In this document: positions 23,571 to 36,900 of the stretch, one piece after another
How positions within the stretch are numbered: position 1 is the stretch's first letter
Layout: every line of letters starts with the position of its first letter
Assembly (NCBI GenBank): GCA_009801085.1
Contig: VNWV01000006.1
Span: 620,001 to 684,000 of the forward strand
DNA length: 64,000 nt
Reading direction: 5' to 3'
Origin: Lasiodiplodia sp. COLG20
Lineage: Eukaryota; Ascomycota; Dothideomycetes; Botryosphaeriales; Botryosphaeriaceae
Notes under the pieces: generated by a model
The model's input: only the letters and a program-made list of their open reading frames with translations
Database searches by the model: none
Told to the model about the DNA's origin: nothing
Program-made: the position numbers and the translations under genes

Positions 23571-24587
23571 ATGGGTTCCAAGGGCACCAACGGCGCCGCT
23601 GCGGCGACCCACCGCTTCGACCCCAACTTCACCCAGAATGTCATCAACGCCACCGGTCCCAAGGCCTCGCCGCGGATAAGGCAGGTCATTGGCAGCGCCA
23701 TCCAACACCTCCACGATTGGGCCCGCGAGAACGAGATCACCGTCGATGAATGGATGCAGGGACTGGAGTTGGTGCGTGAACAAGAACGATTGAAAACTCA
23801 GGACTGCAATTGACACCAAACGCTTCCGCACAGATCAACGAAGCGGGCCGCATGTCCAACGACCGCCGCAACGAGGGCCAGCTGGTCTGCGACGTGCTCG
23901 GCCTCGAGTCCCTCGTCGATGAGATCACATACAAACTCGCCGCCGAGGCGAACGACGCGCCGACCGCGACGGCCATCCTGGGCCCCTTCTACCGCAAGGA
24001 CGCGCCACAGTACCCGATGGGCGGCAACATCGTGCAGGGCAAGGAGGGCGAGCAGGGCGACCGCACGTGGATGCACGGCCGCGTGCTCGACTTCGCGACG
24101 GGCAAGCCCATCGCCAACGCCGAGCTCGACGTCTGGCACACGGCCCCCAACGGCCTCTACGAGCAGCAGGACCCCGACCAGCCCGAGTTCAACCTGCGCG
24201 GCCGCTTCACCACGGGGCCCGACGGCGAGTACGACTTCTACTGCCTGCGCCCCGTCAGCTACCCCATTCCGTACGACGGCCCGGCCGGCACCCTGCTGCA
24301 GCTGCTGGATAGGCACCCCATGAGGCCGGCACACATCCACTTCTTGGTTAGTAACTCTGGTTTTTGTGCGTGGAGAGGGAGCTTTGGCTAACTTTCTGTA
24401 GGTGTCGGCGCCCGGCTACAAGCCCATCGTGACGCAGGTGTTTGACCGGAACGACAAGCACCTCGAGGATGATTCGGTGTTCGCTGTCAAGGAGTCGTTG
24501 ATCATCGACTTCAAGCCCAAGAAGGGCGACCCCAAGGCCGACTATGAGGTGACGTATGACTTCAGGCTGGCCGGCTTCGACGCTTAG
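23571..24587 (+). CDS. Intradiol ring-cleavage dioxygenase (catechol/hydroxyquinol 1,2-dioxygenase type)
   Basis: Three exons, 23571-23771, 23834-24346 and 24402-24587, all in phase, 299 residues. The N-terminal helical dimerisation domain contains FTQNVINATGPKASPRIRQV and INEAGRMSNDRRNEGQLVCD. The catalytic domain has AILGPFYRKDAPQ with the first Tyr iron ligand, RVLDFATGKPIANAELDVWH, RGRFTTGPDGEYDF, YPIPYDGP with the second Tyr ligand, and RPAHIHFLVSAPGYKP with both His ligands. All four Fe(III) ligands are present. The family opens catechol or hydroxyquinol rings to muconate or maleylacetate in aromatic catabolism (3-oxoadipate pathway); it is cytosolic (no signal peptide). The length and the LGPFYR context favour the hydroxyquinol branch, but substrate is inferred. 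The ThDP-dependent decarboxylase lies 0.8 kb downstream on the same strand. Confidence 0.88.
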
Positions 24588-25351
24588 AAGCAGTAGGTGG
24601 GCGGCGCCACTCAGCCTTTGACCGCTGGCGCGTGAGCAAGACCACCCTGAGTATTACGTTTTAATTGTCTCGCTGTCCTGGTGATAAAGGCGGTGAAGGA
24701 GGATACTGTTGGAAAGCACGAGGGCAAGATTGAGTCCCTTTTTTCCCATACAACTCATCCCGGGCGTGGGGATGAGGAAAATGAATCGTAGCAGATACCA
24801 TAGCAGTCAAATGATGATGCTTTTTTTTCTTTCCGGACTTTGGAAGTCATGCTCGGTGATAATGGAGGGGGGACCCTGAATCCTTTGGGGGCTGGGGGGC
24901 GTCATGCGGGATCCCCGCAGCCCTGACGTAAGGCCGCGGATAGCCGGGGACACATTCCTCTATTGGAGCACGCGCAGCTCTGCGAGCATTACGAGCAGGA
25001 ATGCCCCTCACTAGGGCAGCCACTATCTCTACACTCCAGCAACGCAATTGGCTCGGCTTTGTCTTGATTATCAACAAGAACGCGGGGTTTTCGGTAGTCA
25101 GTTGTCCCTTTCGTATGTACAAAGCACGCCCTGTCGGCTACTCCTACTCTGCCCTTTCACCGCGCCGCCCACACGGCCCGTATTCTTGGCTTGTCTTGCA
25201 TCCCTTTTTCTTGGGTTTAGATCCTCTTTTCCATACACCATCTTCTTCTTTACATCTTCTAGGCCTGGGCGAGTTCTTTATCCACACGCTCCTGTCCACT
25301 TAGGCTTTTTCCCAACCACACCTCCACAACTTTTGCCCCGCATTCCCCAAC
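24588..25351. other. Intergenic, no gene seen
   Basis: Terminator of the dioxygenase and promoter of the ThDP enzyme. A pyrimidine-rich stretch at about 25240-25330 lies just before the next start, as is common in fungal promoters. No open frame here has recognisable content. Confidence 0.5.
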
Positions 25352-27681
<2,330 letters not shown>

Positions 27682-30417
27682 ATTGAAAGTAGAGATAGAT
27701 GTGCTTTGGATTTTTTCTTTTTACGATGTGATGCTGGATGATAGAGAGGGGAGGATGCTGTGGCTGCTGTGGGGCTATGGTGAATTTGGCTAGGTGGTGG
27801 TTGCTTGCATGCCTGGGATTTTGCTAGATCAAGAATCAAGATCTCGTCTTTCTTTTTGAGGATAAGTCTGGTTACACTCTGTAGATCCTTGATGGGAATT
27901 AGAGCATTCTTATTGCTGATCAACAGCAAACGATTCCCTCGAACGTGGTAGACCTTATGGTAAGACTGTCAAGTAAGTTAGCCTGATTGGGAACCCGGAA
28001 GTGGTTTAGCGTAGTCGATCACTCACGGAATGCAGCTCTCATGATTGTAGGGCATGCGAAGGAGCGAATGGACCCAAGATCCCCGCAGAGGCTTGCTGCA
28101 GAATAACTACACCCCGCTTCATTGCCGAGAAAATTTTGCTCAAATCGGGCCCTTTGCGAAAGTTGCAGATGATTGTAGAGCACCATGACGATTATTTGTG
28201 ACATGTGAAGGGCCATCATGGACGACGCTTCAGATATTCATTCTCGGCATGTCGTATTCCTCGACTCGTTCATGAATGCGATGGCATTGGTAGTATCTGG
28301 ACGATTCCATGTCGTGGTGATGTTGTGCTTTTTCTGGTTGTGGCGCTGAGGCTTGCATATGCGGTGCAAGCGGGGGCGCTCTTTGGCTCAACCCATACCA
28401 GGTTGATTTAGGGCCGAGGGCGCCACGAGGCGTCTTCTCCGGTAACACTGTATACACGTCGTCTGGTCAAAGATCTTCTGTCCTTTTCCAATTCCAGGTT
28501 TGCTTCGTGAAAGGACAGCCGGTGAACCAGACGAGGTTGCGCGGGCGGAGGGATGGCGGTGAACAGAAATGCGTCTTATCGCGCTGACGTCGCACAGCAT
28601 TTGTTACCAGCGAGGCATTGATTTTGCACGACTGCGAGAGTGCAAGGCAGTGGGCCGCGGCCTCCAAATGTCAACCGCCGCGAGTTGGCTGTGCGCGTCC
28701 CAGACTCGTCCTTGTGGCCAGAGCTGAGGATGTTGGTGCACGAGCCCATGTCACCAGTCGTGATGCCTAGCTCTTGTGTAAACCCCGACAGGATCAAAAC
28801 AATTGACAGGTTGCGGGGTAAAAGATGATTTTTCCATAAAGCATGCCGCTCGTTTGGGCACAAGGTCAAAATAGCGCGCCCATTCAGTCGTTCCGAAGGA
28901 TCTGGGGAATGTTGATGCTAAAAAGGCTCGAAAATGGTTAATGTTATAACCGGAGGTCAAACGAGAGGTAATTTACGTGATGATTTTCATGGGTTGTTTG
29001 GGAGGGGAGGGAGGCTCTGTTGAGTGGGAAGGATTCGGAGTTCGGAGCGCGGCCAACCATGGGTACCTTCGGAATTAAACAGCGATGAAACTTTCCCTGA
29101 CAACGTCTCTTGAATGAATTGTTTCCATCAAACAGGTGGGTACATGGGACAAGCACGCAGAGAATTGATGTCGGTTCCCGGCTCGTTCTCGCTGATGGGT
29201 GTTGATGCAGTGTAATAGGCGCCCCAATGTCACCCGGAAATGTCAGGCCGGATTCTCGTGGTATTCCAGACATGCAGCTGTGTCACGTGATGGATCAAAT
29301 GCGGTACCGGATGCATTAAATCGGCTGCGGCTCGGAAGGGAAAGAATGCCAATGGCCAAAGATGGGGTAGTTCTTATTATTAGTAGCATGCAGGTGGACA
29401 GGCCGCGCTTGCCGGCACGGCAGAGGTGCGGGCAGAAGAGCGGCAGCACAAGACGGAAAGGTGTTTGCCTTTGGACTTAATAATGCAGTAAGACACGATG
29501 CGAAATAGCCATTTGGCCTCCAGAATTAGGAGCGACATTGCGCCTGAAAGTCAGTGAGGATTAAGCATCACCCGGCGGAGCCTAAGCCGTTGGGCGGGTG
29601 GTTTAGAGTTTCGGCGCAGGATTATTTCGATGCCGTCATGAATTGCATGGAAGTGCAGAGTCGACCGTGGTACTGTGCCTGACGATCGCGACGGGCGACA
29701 GAGGGCGAGAAGGATTGCCGGGGTCTCTGGCACCTGCTCCTTCCAGCTTAAGCCCGCCCAGACCCAAGAGCCGCCCGCACACCACGCGCCAGACACTGTC
29801 TCTCCTCGAGCCCTGTTTTATCGCGCTCACAGACGTCGACTCCTCACCGCCAAACATGGTGCAGCCCGCCCGGCGCCAGCGCACGCAGCGCACGAAAGGC
29901 CGAAATCAATAATGCAAGCCCCTCACACTACTGCAGACCCAGCGCCATCCCGTCACTAAGCTCCACATCAACCGAACCCCGGCCTTTTCCCCAGAGTCAG
30001 GAGCACGCCCGCCGCGAGGGCTGAAGCCCGTCAGCACTCAAGCGCGCCACTGCCCGAGTCGGTTGATCAGCAATTACCGCGTGCTCCAGCAGCTTCGCAT
30101 GTTGATCTGCAGCGCGTGCATCTTCGCGCCGCGCGACCCAGGAGCTTATCCCGGTCTGCACGCCTGATAGGAACGTCAGCCGCCCAGGTCATGGGCCCCC
30201 CATGTTACCCAGAAAGCTGCACTTCTGCTTAATCAAACCCATCCATGCGCGCCCCGCCGCCGAACCCCCGATCTTTTTTTGGTCTCCCCCTTCTTAACCC
30301 CATGATGCCCTTCACTGCTTTTAAAGCCTGCCCTCTTCTTCTTCATTCACTCTTTTGAAATAGAGCTGCACAATTAGACTGCGCTTATAGAGCTGGTTCT
30401 TTAATTCGAGCCCCACC
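27682..30417. other. 2.7-kb intergenic region, no gene supported
   Basis: Several 60-110 codon frames occur on both strands, but none has a domain, a signal peptide or joinable splice sites. The stretch 30250-30417 is pyrimidine-rich and precedes the GH47 start, consistent with its promoter. Confidence 0.5.
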
Positions 30418-32181
30418 ATGGCCCCGTCTTTCGCTTCGCTGCTTCTGCTGGCCCCGCATCTCCTCACTGCTGTCGTCGCCTTTCCCCATCAGCCTCGTCA
30501 GTCTACCGGTGGTCCCGACGCAGACAAAGCCGCTGCCGTCAAGGAGGCCTTCAACCATGCATGGGATGGCTACTACGAATTCGCCTTCCCTAATGACGAG
30601 CTCCACCCCGTCTCCAATGGCTTTGGGAACTCCAGGTAAGCTTTTACAAATTATTCATAGAATGCCTTGACCTGACAAACTTGCAGAAATGGCTGGGGTG
30701 CAAGCGCCGTTGATGCCCTGAGCACGGCCCTTATTATGAAGGACAAGGATGTGGTCAATCAGATCCTTGAATACATCCCGACCATCGACTACACGACCAC
30801 CTCGACTGAGGTCAGCTTATTCGAGACCACGATCCGCTACCTCGGCGGCATGCTCTCTGCCTACGATCTGCTGAAGGGGCCTCTTTCCGATCTGGCAAGC
30901 AACGTGAGTTCATCCCGCGCGTCACGTGCATCCAAAAGCATCAGCACTGACATTACCCGTAGTCCTCGCAAGTGGACGCTCTGCTCGACCAATCCAAGGT
31001 GCTGGCAAACGCACTCAAGTACGCCTTTGACACGCCATCAGGCGTTCCGTACAACAACCTCAACTTCGCCACCCAGGGCAACGACGGCGCGTCGACGAAC
31101 GGCCTGGCCACCGTCGGTACGCTGGTGCTTGAGTGGACGCGTTTGTCCGACCTCTTGGACGACGATGAGTACGCCCGCTTGTCGCAGAAGGCTGAATCGT
31201 ACTTGCTCAGCCCCACGCCGTCGTGGAACGAGCCTTGGCCCGGTCTTGTCGGCAGCGATATTTCCATTGCCAATGGTAGTTTTACCGATGCCTCGGGCGG
31301 CTGGGTTGGCGGCACCGACTCTTTCTACGAGTACCTGATCAAGATGTGGATCTACGACCCTGAACGCTTTAGCCAGTACAAGGATCGGTACGTACCAGTC
31401 TCGTATTTACCCCGTGTCTCTCTTCATAAGTTAAAAAAAGAAAGACATGGATGTTTGAGCAAGCATAACCTTGAACACGATCACTAACATCTCACCCCAC
31501 AGCTGGATACTGGCCGTCGACTCCTCCATCGCGCACCTGGCCTCACACCCGTCATCCCGCCCGGACATCACCTACCTCGCCTACTACGTCAACCAGACGA
31601 CGCGCAACTTCTCGCAGCACCTCGCCTGCTTCGACGGCGGCAACTTCATCCTCGGCGGCAACGTGCTGGACCGCCAGGACTACATCGACTTCGGCCTCGA
31701 CCTGGTCGCCGGGTGCCGCAACACGTACGCCTCGACCGTCACCGGCATCGGGCCCGAGACCTTCTCGTGGAACACGTCGACCCTGCCCGCCAACCAGTCG
31801 GCCTTTTACGAGAAGAACGGCTTCTGGATCCAGGATAGCTTTTATGATTTGAGGCCCGAGGTGCTGGAGAGTTACTACTACGCGTACCGCCAGACGAAGG
31901 ATTCCAAGTACCAGGATTGGGCCTGGGAGGCGTTTACGAGCATCAATGCGACGACGCGCCGTGGGAGCGGCTTCTCGGCTGTGACGAATGTGAATGTGGC
32001 GGGTGGCGGGTCGGCGGATGATAATCAGGAGAGCTTTTTGTTTGCCGAGGTGATGAAGTATGCGTATTTGATGTTTGCCGAGGAGGCGGAGTACCAGATT
32101 TTTGGCGGCTCGGGTGGGTCGAATGAGTGGGTGTTCAATACCGAGGCGCATCCGTTTAAGGTTGCGGGGAAGTCGTCGTAG
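30418..32181 (+). CDS. Secreted GH47 alpha-1,2-mannosidase
   Basis: Four exons, 30418-30635, 30687-30903, 30963-31387 and 31503-32181, in phase, 512 residues. A signal peptide ([20 protein letters not shown]) precedes the mature chain. The GH47 landmarks are present: [20 protein letters not shown] at the start, [19 protein letters not shown] (substrate and catalytic region), [48 protein letters not shown], and near the end [39 protein letters not shown] and [10 protein letters not shown], whose Thr binds the calcium ion. The enzyme trims alpha-1,2-linked mannose from N-glycans; with this signal peptide and lack of a membrane anchor it resembles the secreted Aspergillus/Penicillium type. It has several N-glycosylation sites (NQT, NTS, NQS). 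Assignment is very secure. Confidence 0.93.
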
Positions 32182-32483
32182 AGGGTAGATGAGGCGTTCC
32201 TGCGTTGATGGAGAGGTATGATGATGTTTTGAATGTTTGTCTTGGAAAGGCTTCTTGTGGTACTCAGTGAATAACCACTTCTTTCTGAACTGACATCTAC
32301 AAGGATTTGTGCACACATCTGAAATGAATTCCCCCGTCTGAAGCGGTAGAAAAATACAGTCAAGTTAATTTTTTCTTACGGAAGAGAGTTGACGTTCCTG
32401 ATACTCACACCACACAACCCCGCTCAATCCACCCGGTACCGCCAAAATCCCCCTCCTCTCCACCCTCCGCATCCAACCCCAGC

Positions 32484-33650
32484 CTACACCATCGCCCCCG
32501 CCTCCTTCCCCATCCACCCCTCCCTCCCTTTCCTCCTCCCCCTTCTCCCCCTCCTATCCTTAATCGCATAACACCACTCACTAACAAACCGATACCCCAA
32601 CAACACCCCCAAAACCACACAAACCCCCACCACAAGCACCAACGTCAACACGCTAAACCAACGACACACCATCCACAACCCCGGCCACACCGCTCCTCCT
32701 CCTCCTCCTCCTCCGTCGGCAGGCAGCAGCAACGCCTCGGTCGCCGTCATGACCTGCATCGCGCCCAGCACCACGCTCAGCGTCCCGAAGACAAACAGGA
32801 TCGGCGCGAAGAACTGCGCGAAGTACGTGCCGTACTGCGGGAAGCGGCGCTGGTAGTAGAAGCGGCGCAGGAAGAGCTTGGCGTAGAAATTCAGGCGGGA
32901 GAGGCGGAGTTCGCCGTAGGCGTAGCGCGGGGAGACGGTGGTGTCCGGGGTCGTGGTGAGGATGGTGGCGGTGAAGTCGGCGAGGGCGGGGAAGGTGATG
33001 GCTGCGTCGGGGGAGGAGGGGGAGGGCAGGAGATGCTCGTCTTGCGCGATGCGGAAGTCGGATTCGTGCCGGATTAGGTGGCTGTAGGTGCGGAGGAAGC
33101 CGCGGGCGGCGAGGGCGATGGCGGTGCGTTGTTCGGTGGCGGGGGTGTTTGGAGAGGCATTACTGGTGGTGGTGGGGCTGCGAGGCTGCAGGAACTCCTC
33201 CCAGAAGGCGTGGGAGAGGAGGTATGGCGGCAGGGGTTTGATGAAGATCTTGTCGTCGACCCAGACGAGGTGCAGGCGCGGATCTTCGGTGATGATGATG
33301 CGCCGGTTCTTGACTTTCTGCCGGTGCAACGGCGAGATGTTGGCGCTCGATTGGGTCGACATCATCCACAGGTGCGGGGCAAGCTTTTCTAGGTCGGCAG
33401 AGTACAGCTCGCGCTCCATATGGCGCCATAAGCGGTCGGATTGGCCGAGGCGGATGTTGGGCTGGCCCGGGAGACGCAGTTCTTTCCAATTTTCATCTTT
33501 GTTGATGTCGTCGAGCGCTGAGTTTAGTTGGACATCTTTTGGAAAAGGTAGGCTGCTGATTACGTCAGCTGGGACATGGTTGCATCCGAGAGATGTGGTC
33601 TGCATACGGAAATGTATGCATTTGTTCTGGTTGGCCAGAAAAGCTTCCAA
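32484..33650 (-). CDS. Fungal membrane protein with two C-terminal helices (DUF6601-like)
   Basis: Single exon, 388 residues. The soluble N-terminal 260 residues contain RRIIITEDPRLHLVWVDDKI, YLLSHAFWEEFL and RGFLRTYSHLIRHESDFRIA. Next is SPRYAYGELRLSRLNFYAKL and then two hydrophobic helices, about residues 286-305 (FAPILFVFGTLSVVLGAMQV) and 331-355 (VCRWFSVLTLVLVVGVCVVL), ending in a basic tail. YGELRLSRLN followed by two membrane spans is the hallmark of a widespread fungal family of unknown function that I believe is called DUF6601; the name is from memory. A glycine run encoded by a CTC repeat lies between the helices. The start could be the Met at residue 16 instead. It converges on the GH47 gene with about 300 bases between the stops. 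Confidence 0.7.
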   Translation of the reverse strand: MEAFLANQNKCIHFRMQTTSLGCNHVPADVISSLPFPKDVQLNSALDDINKDENWKELRLPGQPNIRLGQSDRLWRHMERELYSADLEKLAPHLWMMSTQSSANISPLHRQKVKNRRIIITEDPRLHLVWVDDKIFIKPLPPYLLSHAFWEEFLQPRSPTTTSNASPNTPATEQRTAIALAARGFLRTYSHLIRHESDFRIAQDEHLLPSPSSPDAAITFPALADFTATILTTTPDTTVSPRYAYGELRLSRLNFYAKLFLRRFYYQRRFPQYGTYFAQFFAPILFVFGTLSVVLGAMQVMTATEALLLPADGGGGGGGAVWPGLWMVCRWFSVLTLVLVVGVCVVLGVLLGYRFVSEWCYAIKDRRGRRGRRKGREGWMGKEAGAMV

Positions 33651-33994
33651 CCGGAGCGCTTGGTGATTGTCGCGGCATGTTTATTCAGCCTTGAAACGTG
33701 TGAAAATTGCGTTGTCGACTGCGCATGCGCTGCGCTGCTTAAAGAGTAAAGTGTGGTTCCACATCCGTGGCGGTGCATGGCCAGCTCAGCCCGGCATGTA
33801 GGCATCACTACGCCACTGCAGGCGAGACAATGACCAATCAACGTCATGTCCCCACACCAAACAAAGTAGTGCAGTGCAGATCACCCAGCTCTACAGGGTC
33901 AAGTTGTGGCAAGACTACCGAAAGGCATCCCCTGTTGCCTAAGGCTACCAAGCTGCGTTTGTTATATTCCGCTTCCTTTTATTACTCCATCGGG

Positions 33995-36900
33995 TTAGTA
34001 CTGTTGATCGCCATTTTCGCTCCCTCTATCCTTGTCTTCGCTATTACTTCCTTCCTGATCCTCTTCATCTTCGTCTTCATCACTTTCATCCTCGCCATCT
34101 GTTTCTTCATCGCTGGTGTCATGATCCGATGAACAGCTCTTTTCCCATTCGAATTCAGGTCCCAGCTCCTCGAGCTTATGACCTGGGTGCAACATTCCGG
34201 CAAGCCGATTGCATTTATAGCAAAGGTCGAAATCTTCGCATCTCTGACACTTGTAGCGAAGACCCTGGATATTCTGTAATGACGAGCAAGCATTAGCGCA
34301 AGAGAATTATTGTTTAGTAACGAAACTGAGGTACTCACGAATAGGCAGCAGTTGCAGTACTTCATGGTGCGGTTAGCCTTCAGCGACTGGTGTTCCTTTT
34401 TATCCCACTGTTTTCTGTCTTTGCTAGTCTTCTCCACCGGTGTGAACATTTCCAAAGCCGCTTCATGGGCGCCATGATATCTTGCCAACTTCAATGGCGA
34501 CCACTTCTGCTTATAACCATTGGTCGTAGCCCAAAGATCGGCGCCTTTGTCCAGCAGCATTCGGATAACTTCCTCGCTCCATTCCAGCCGGTCACGCCAA
34601 GGATAAGCATAGTTGCCCCTAGCTGCATAGTGCAACGGCGTCCACCCATGGCAGTCGGCGGAATTGAGCAGGTCAGGTATTACTGCCAACACCCGCTCCA
34701 CCAACGCGGCATCCCCGCCCTGCACAGCCACATGCAAGACATTTCGCCCCGACTTGTCGAGGCAGTGCAGATCCGCGTCCGTCTTGCACATCCTCTCGAA
34801 CTTCTCGACGCTGGCGTACGCCGCCAGATGCACCGGGTAGCGCCCGAACACGTCCTGAACGTCAACCCTGGCACCAGCCCGGAGCAGCACGTCAACGACC
34901 GCCACCGGGCCGACCGCACACGCCGCACTCAGCGCGAAGCCGAAATCGCCACCGCTCGGCTGATTCACATCCACCTTCTTCCTCTTCTTCTCCTTCTCCT
35001 CCTCTCCGCCATCACTCCCCACGAGATACTCGACAATCTCCCTCGACCGCCGGTCCTCCCGCTCCCTCGACGCCGACGGGTTCACCACCCAGGCCTTCGT
35101 CATCGTCCACCGCGCACACGCCACATACAAAGGCGTCCCCACACCCGGAAAGTTCCTCTCCACATCCGCCCCAGCCTCCACCAGCATCTTCACAGCGTCA
35201 ACCGAGCCCATCGTGCAAGCCAAATGCAGCGGCGAGCCGCCATTCTTCGTCGCCACATCGACCCTCGCGCCCTTGTCCAACAAGAACCGCGCGACGGGCA
35301 GATTACCACCATTGACAGCGTAGCACAGCGGCGTCCACCCCTGGTCGTTAACACCATGCACATCGACGCCCGCGTTAACCAGGATCCGCGCGCACTCCAG
35401 CGGCAGCCCTGCAGAGTGCAGCGCCGTGTCGCCGTACGGCGCCGCCCGCACCGCCAAGTTGGGCTGGAACTCGAGCAGCAAGCGCAGCGTCGCCTCGCCG
35501 CCATCCTCGGCGGCGGCGTGCACGACGCTAGCCCGGTCGAAGTGGTAGTTGACGTCTGCACCGGCTTCCAGCAGGATGCGGGCGGCGCTCACGTGGCCGC
35601 TGCGTGCGGCCCAGTACAGCGCCGTGGTGGGCGTGTCGTCGGGGACGGTGTATTCGTCGTCGTGGATGCGGTGGGGGAGGTCGACGTGGGAGTTGTCGTG
35701 CTGGAGGAGGACGTGGAGGACGTCGGGGTGGTTGTACCGGGTGGCTAGGAGCAGTGCTGAGTAGCCGTTGTCGTCAAAGTGATTGTCGACGGCGGCGCCG
35801 GCGTCGAGAAGCATCTTCGCCATGTCCGCATTCTGGAACGCGGCGTGCAGAGGCGTCCATCCGTCGTGCAGCTTGACGTTCGCGTCTGCCCCTCTGTCGA
35901 GCAGGAGGCGGACGACGTCAACGTCTCCCACCGATATCGCGTTCCACAGCGGGACGGTCCCATAAGCGCTGCTGGCCGCGTTCGCGTCTGCACCGTGATC
36001 TAGTAGGTACCTGACGACCTCGACGCTGCCCCTGATAAAGCTCGCCTGAAAGAGCGGCGTACCAACCAACTCGTCGCCAGCCCTCCCATCCACATCCGCC
36101 CCATACTCAACAAGCACCTTCACCGTCTCCAAATCCCTATTCACAGCCGCCACCCCCAACACCGCCCCCCTTCCCCTCGACCAGTACCCCGCGTCCGCCC
36201 CTCTTTCCAGCAGCATCCGGCACACGGCCGCATGCTTGTTCTCAACCGCGAGACTCAACGCAGGCCGCCCGTCGTAGTTGCTGCTCGGCGCCGCCACATC
36301 CGCCCCCCGCTCCAGCAGCAGCCGCACGCAGCTCCCGAACCCCTTCTCCGCCGCGCTCGCCAGCGGCGCCATCATCCGGTCTTTGTAGTTCACCTCCGCG
36401 CTGGCATCGAGGAGCACGCGCGCCGCGGCGTGCATGCCGCGCGAGCAGGCTGCTGCGAGGGGGCGGCCCAGCCGCTCCGTCCGCGCGTCTTTGTCGGCGC
36501 CGTGGTCGAGTAGTAGTCGCACGAGCGCTGCGTGGCCGCCTGCTGCGGCGAGGTGGAGGGGGTATTCGCCGTGCTCGCTGGGGATAGATATCAAGCGCAA
36601 GTTGCGGGCGAGCAGGAGCTTGGCGATTTCGATGTGGCCGTGCCGGGAGGCGGCGTGGAGGGGAGTTTCGCCAAAGAGGTGGTTGGAGGCGGACAGGGCG
36701 ATGCCGTGGTCGAGGAGGAGCTTGACGAGCTGGTGTTGGCCGAGCCAGGCGGCGCGGCTGAGGAGTGGTGGTGGTAGGGTGAATGCGGTGAGGGATTGGA
36801 AGCGCGAGACGAGGTGCGTGAGGAACGGCTCGTCGCCGTGGCTGGAGGCTGCGAGCAATGTGGCTTCGGCTGTCTCGTTGTCCATTTCGATGGCGTTGAG

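Noticed and set aside
28230..29273. Cluster of 65-110 codon minus-strand frames
   Set aside because: No joinable splice sites, no domain and inconsistent composition.
34390..35748. 452-codon plus-strand frame
   Set aside because: Lies opposite the ankyrin repeats of the large NLR; its Arg/His/Pro-rich repetitive content is what the antisense of GC-rich ankyrin codons gives.
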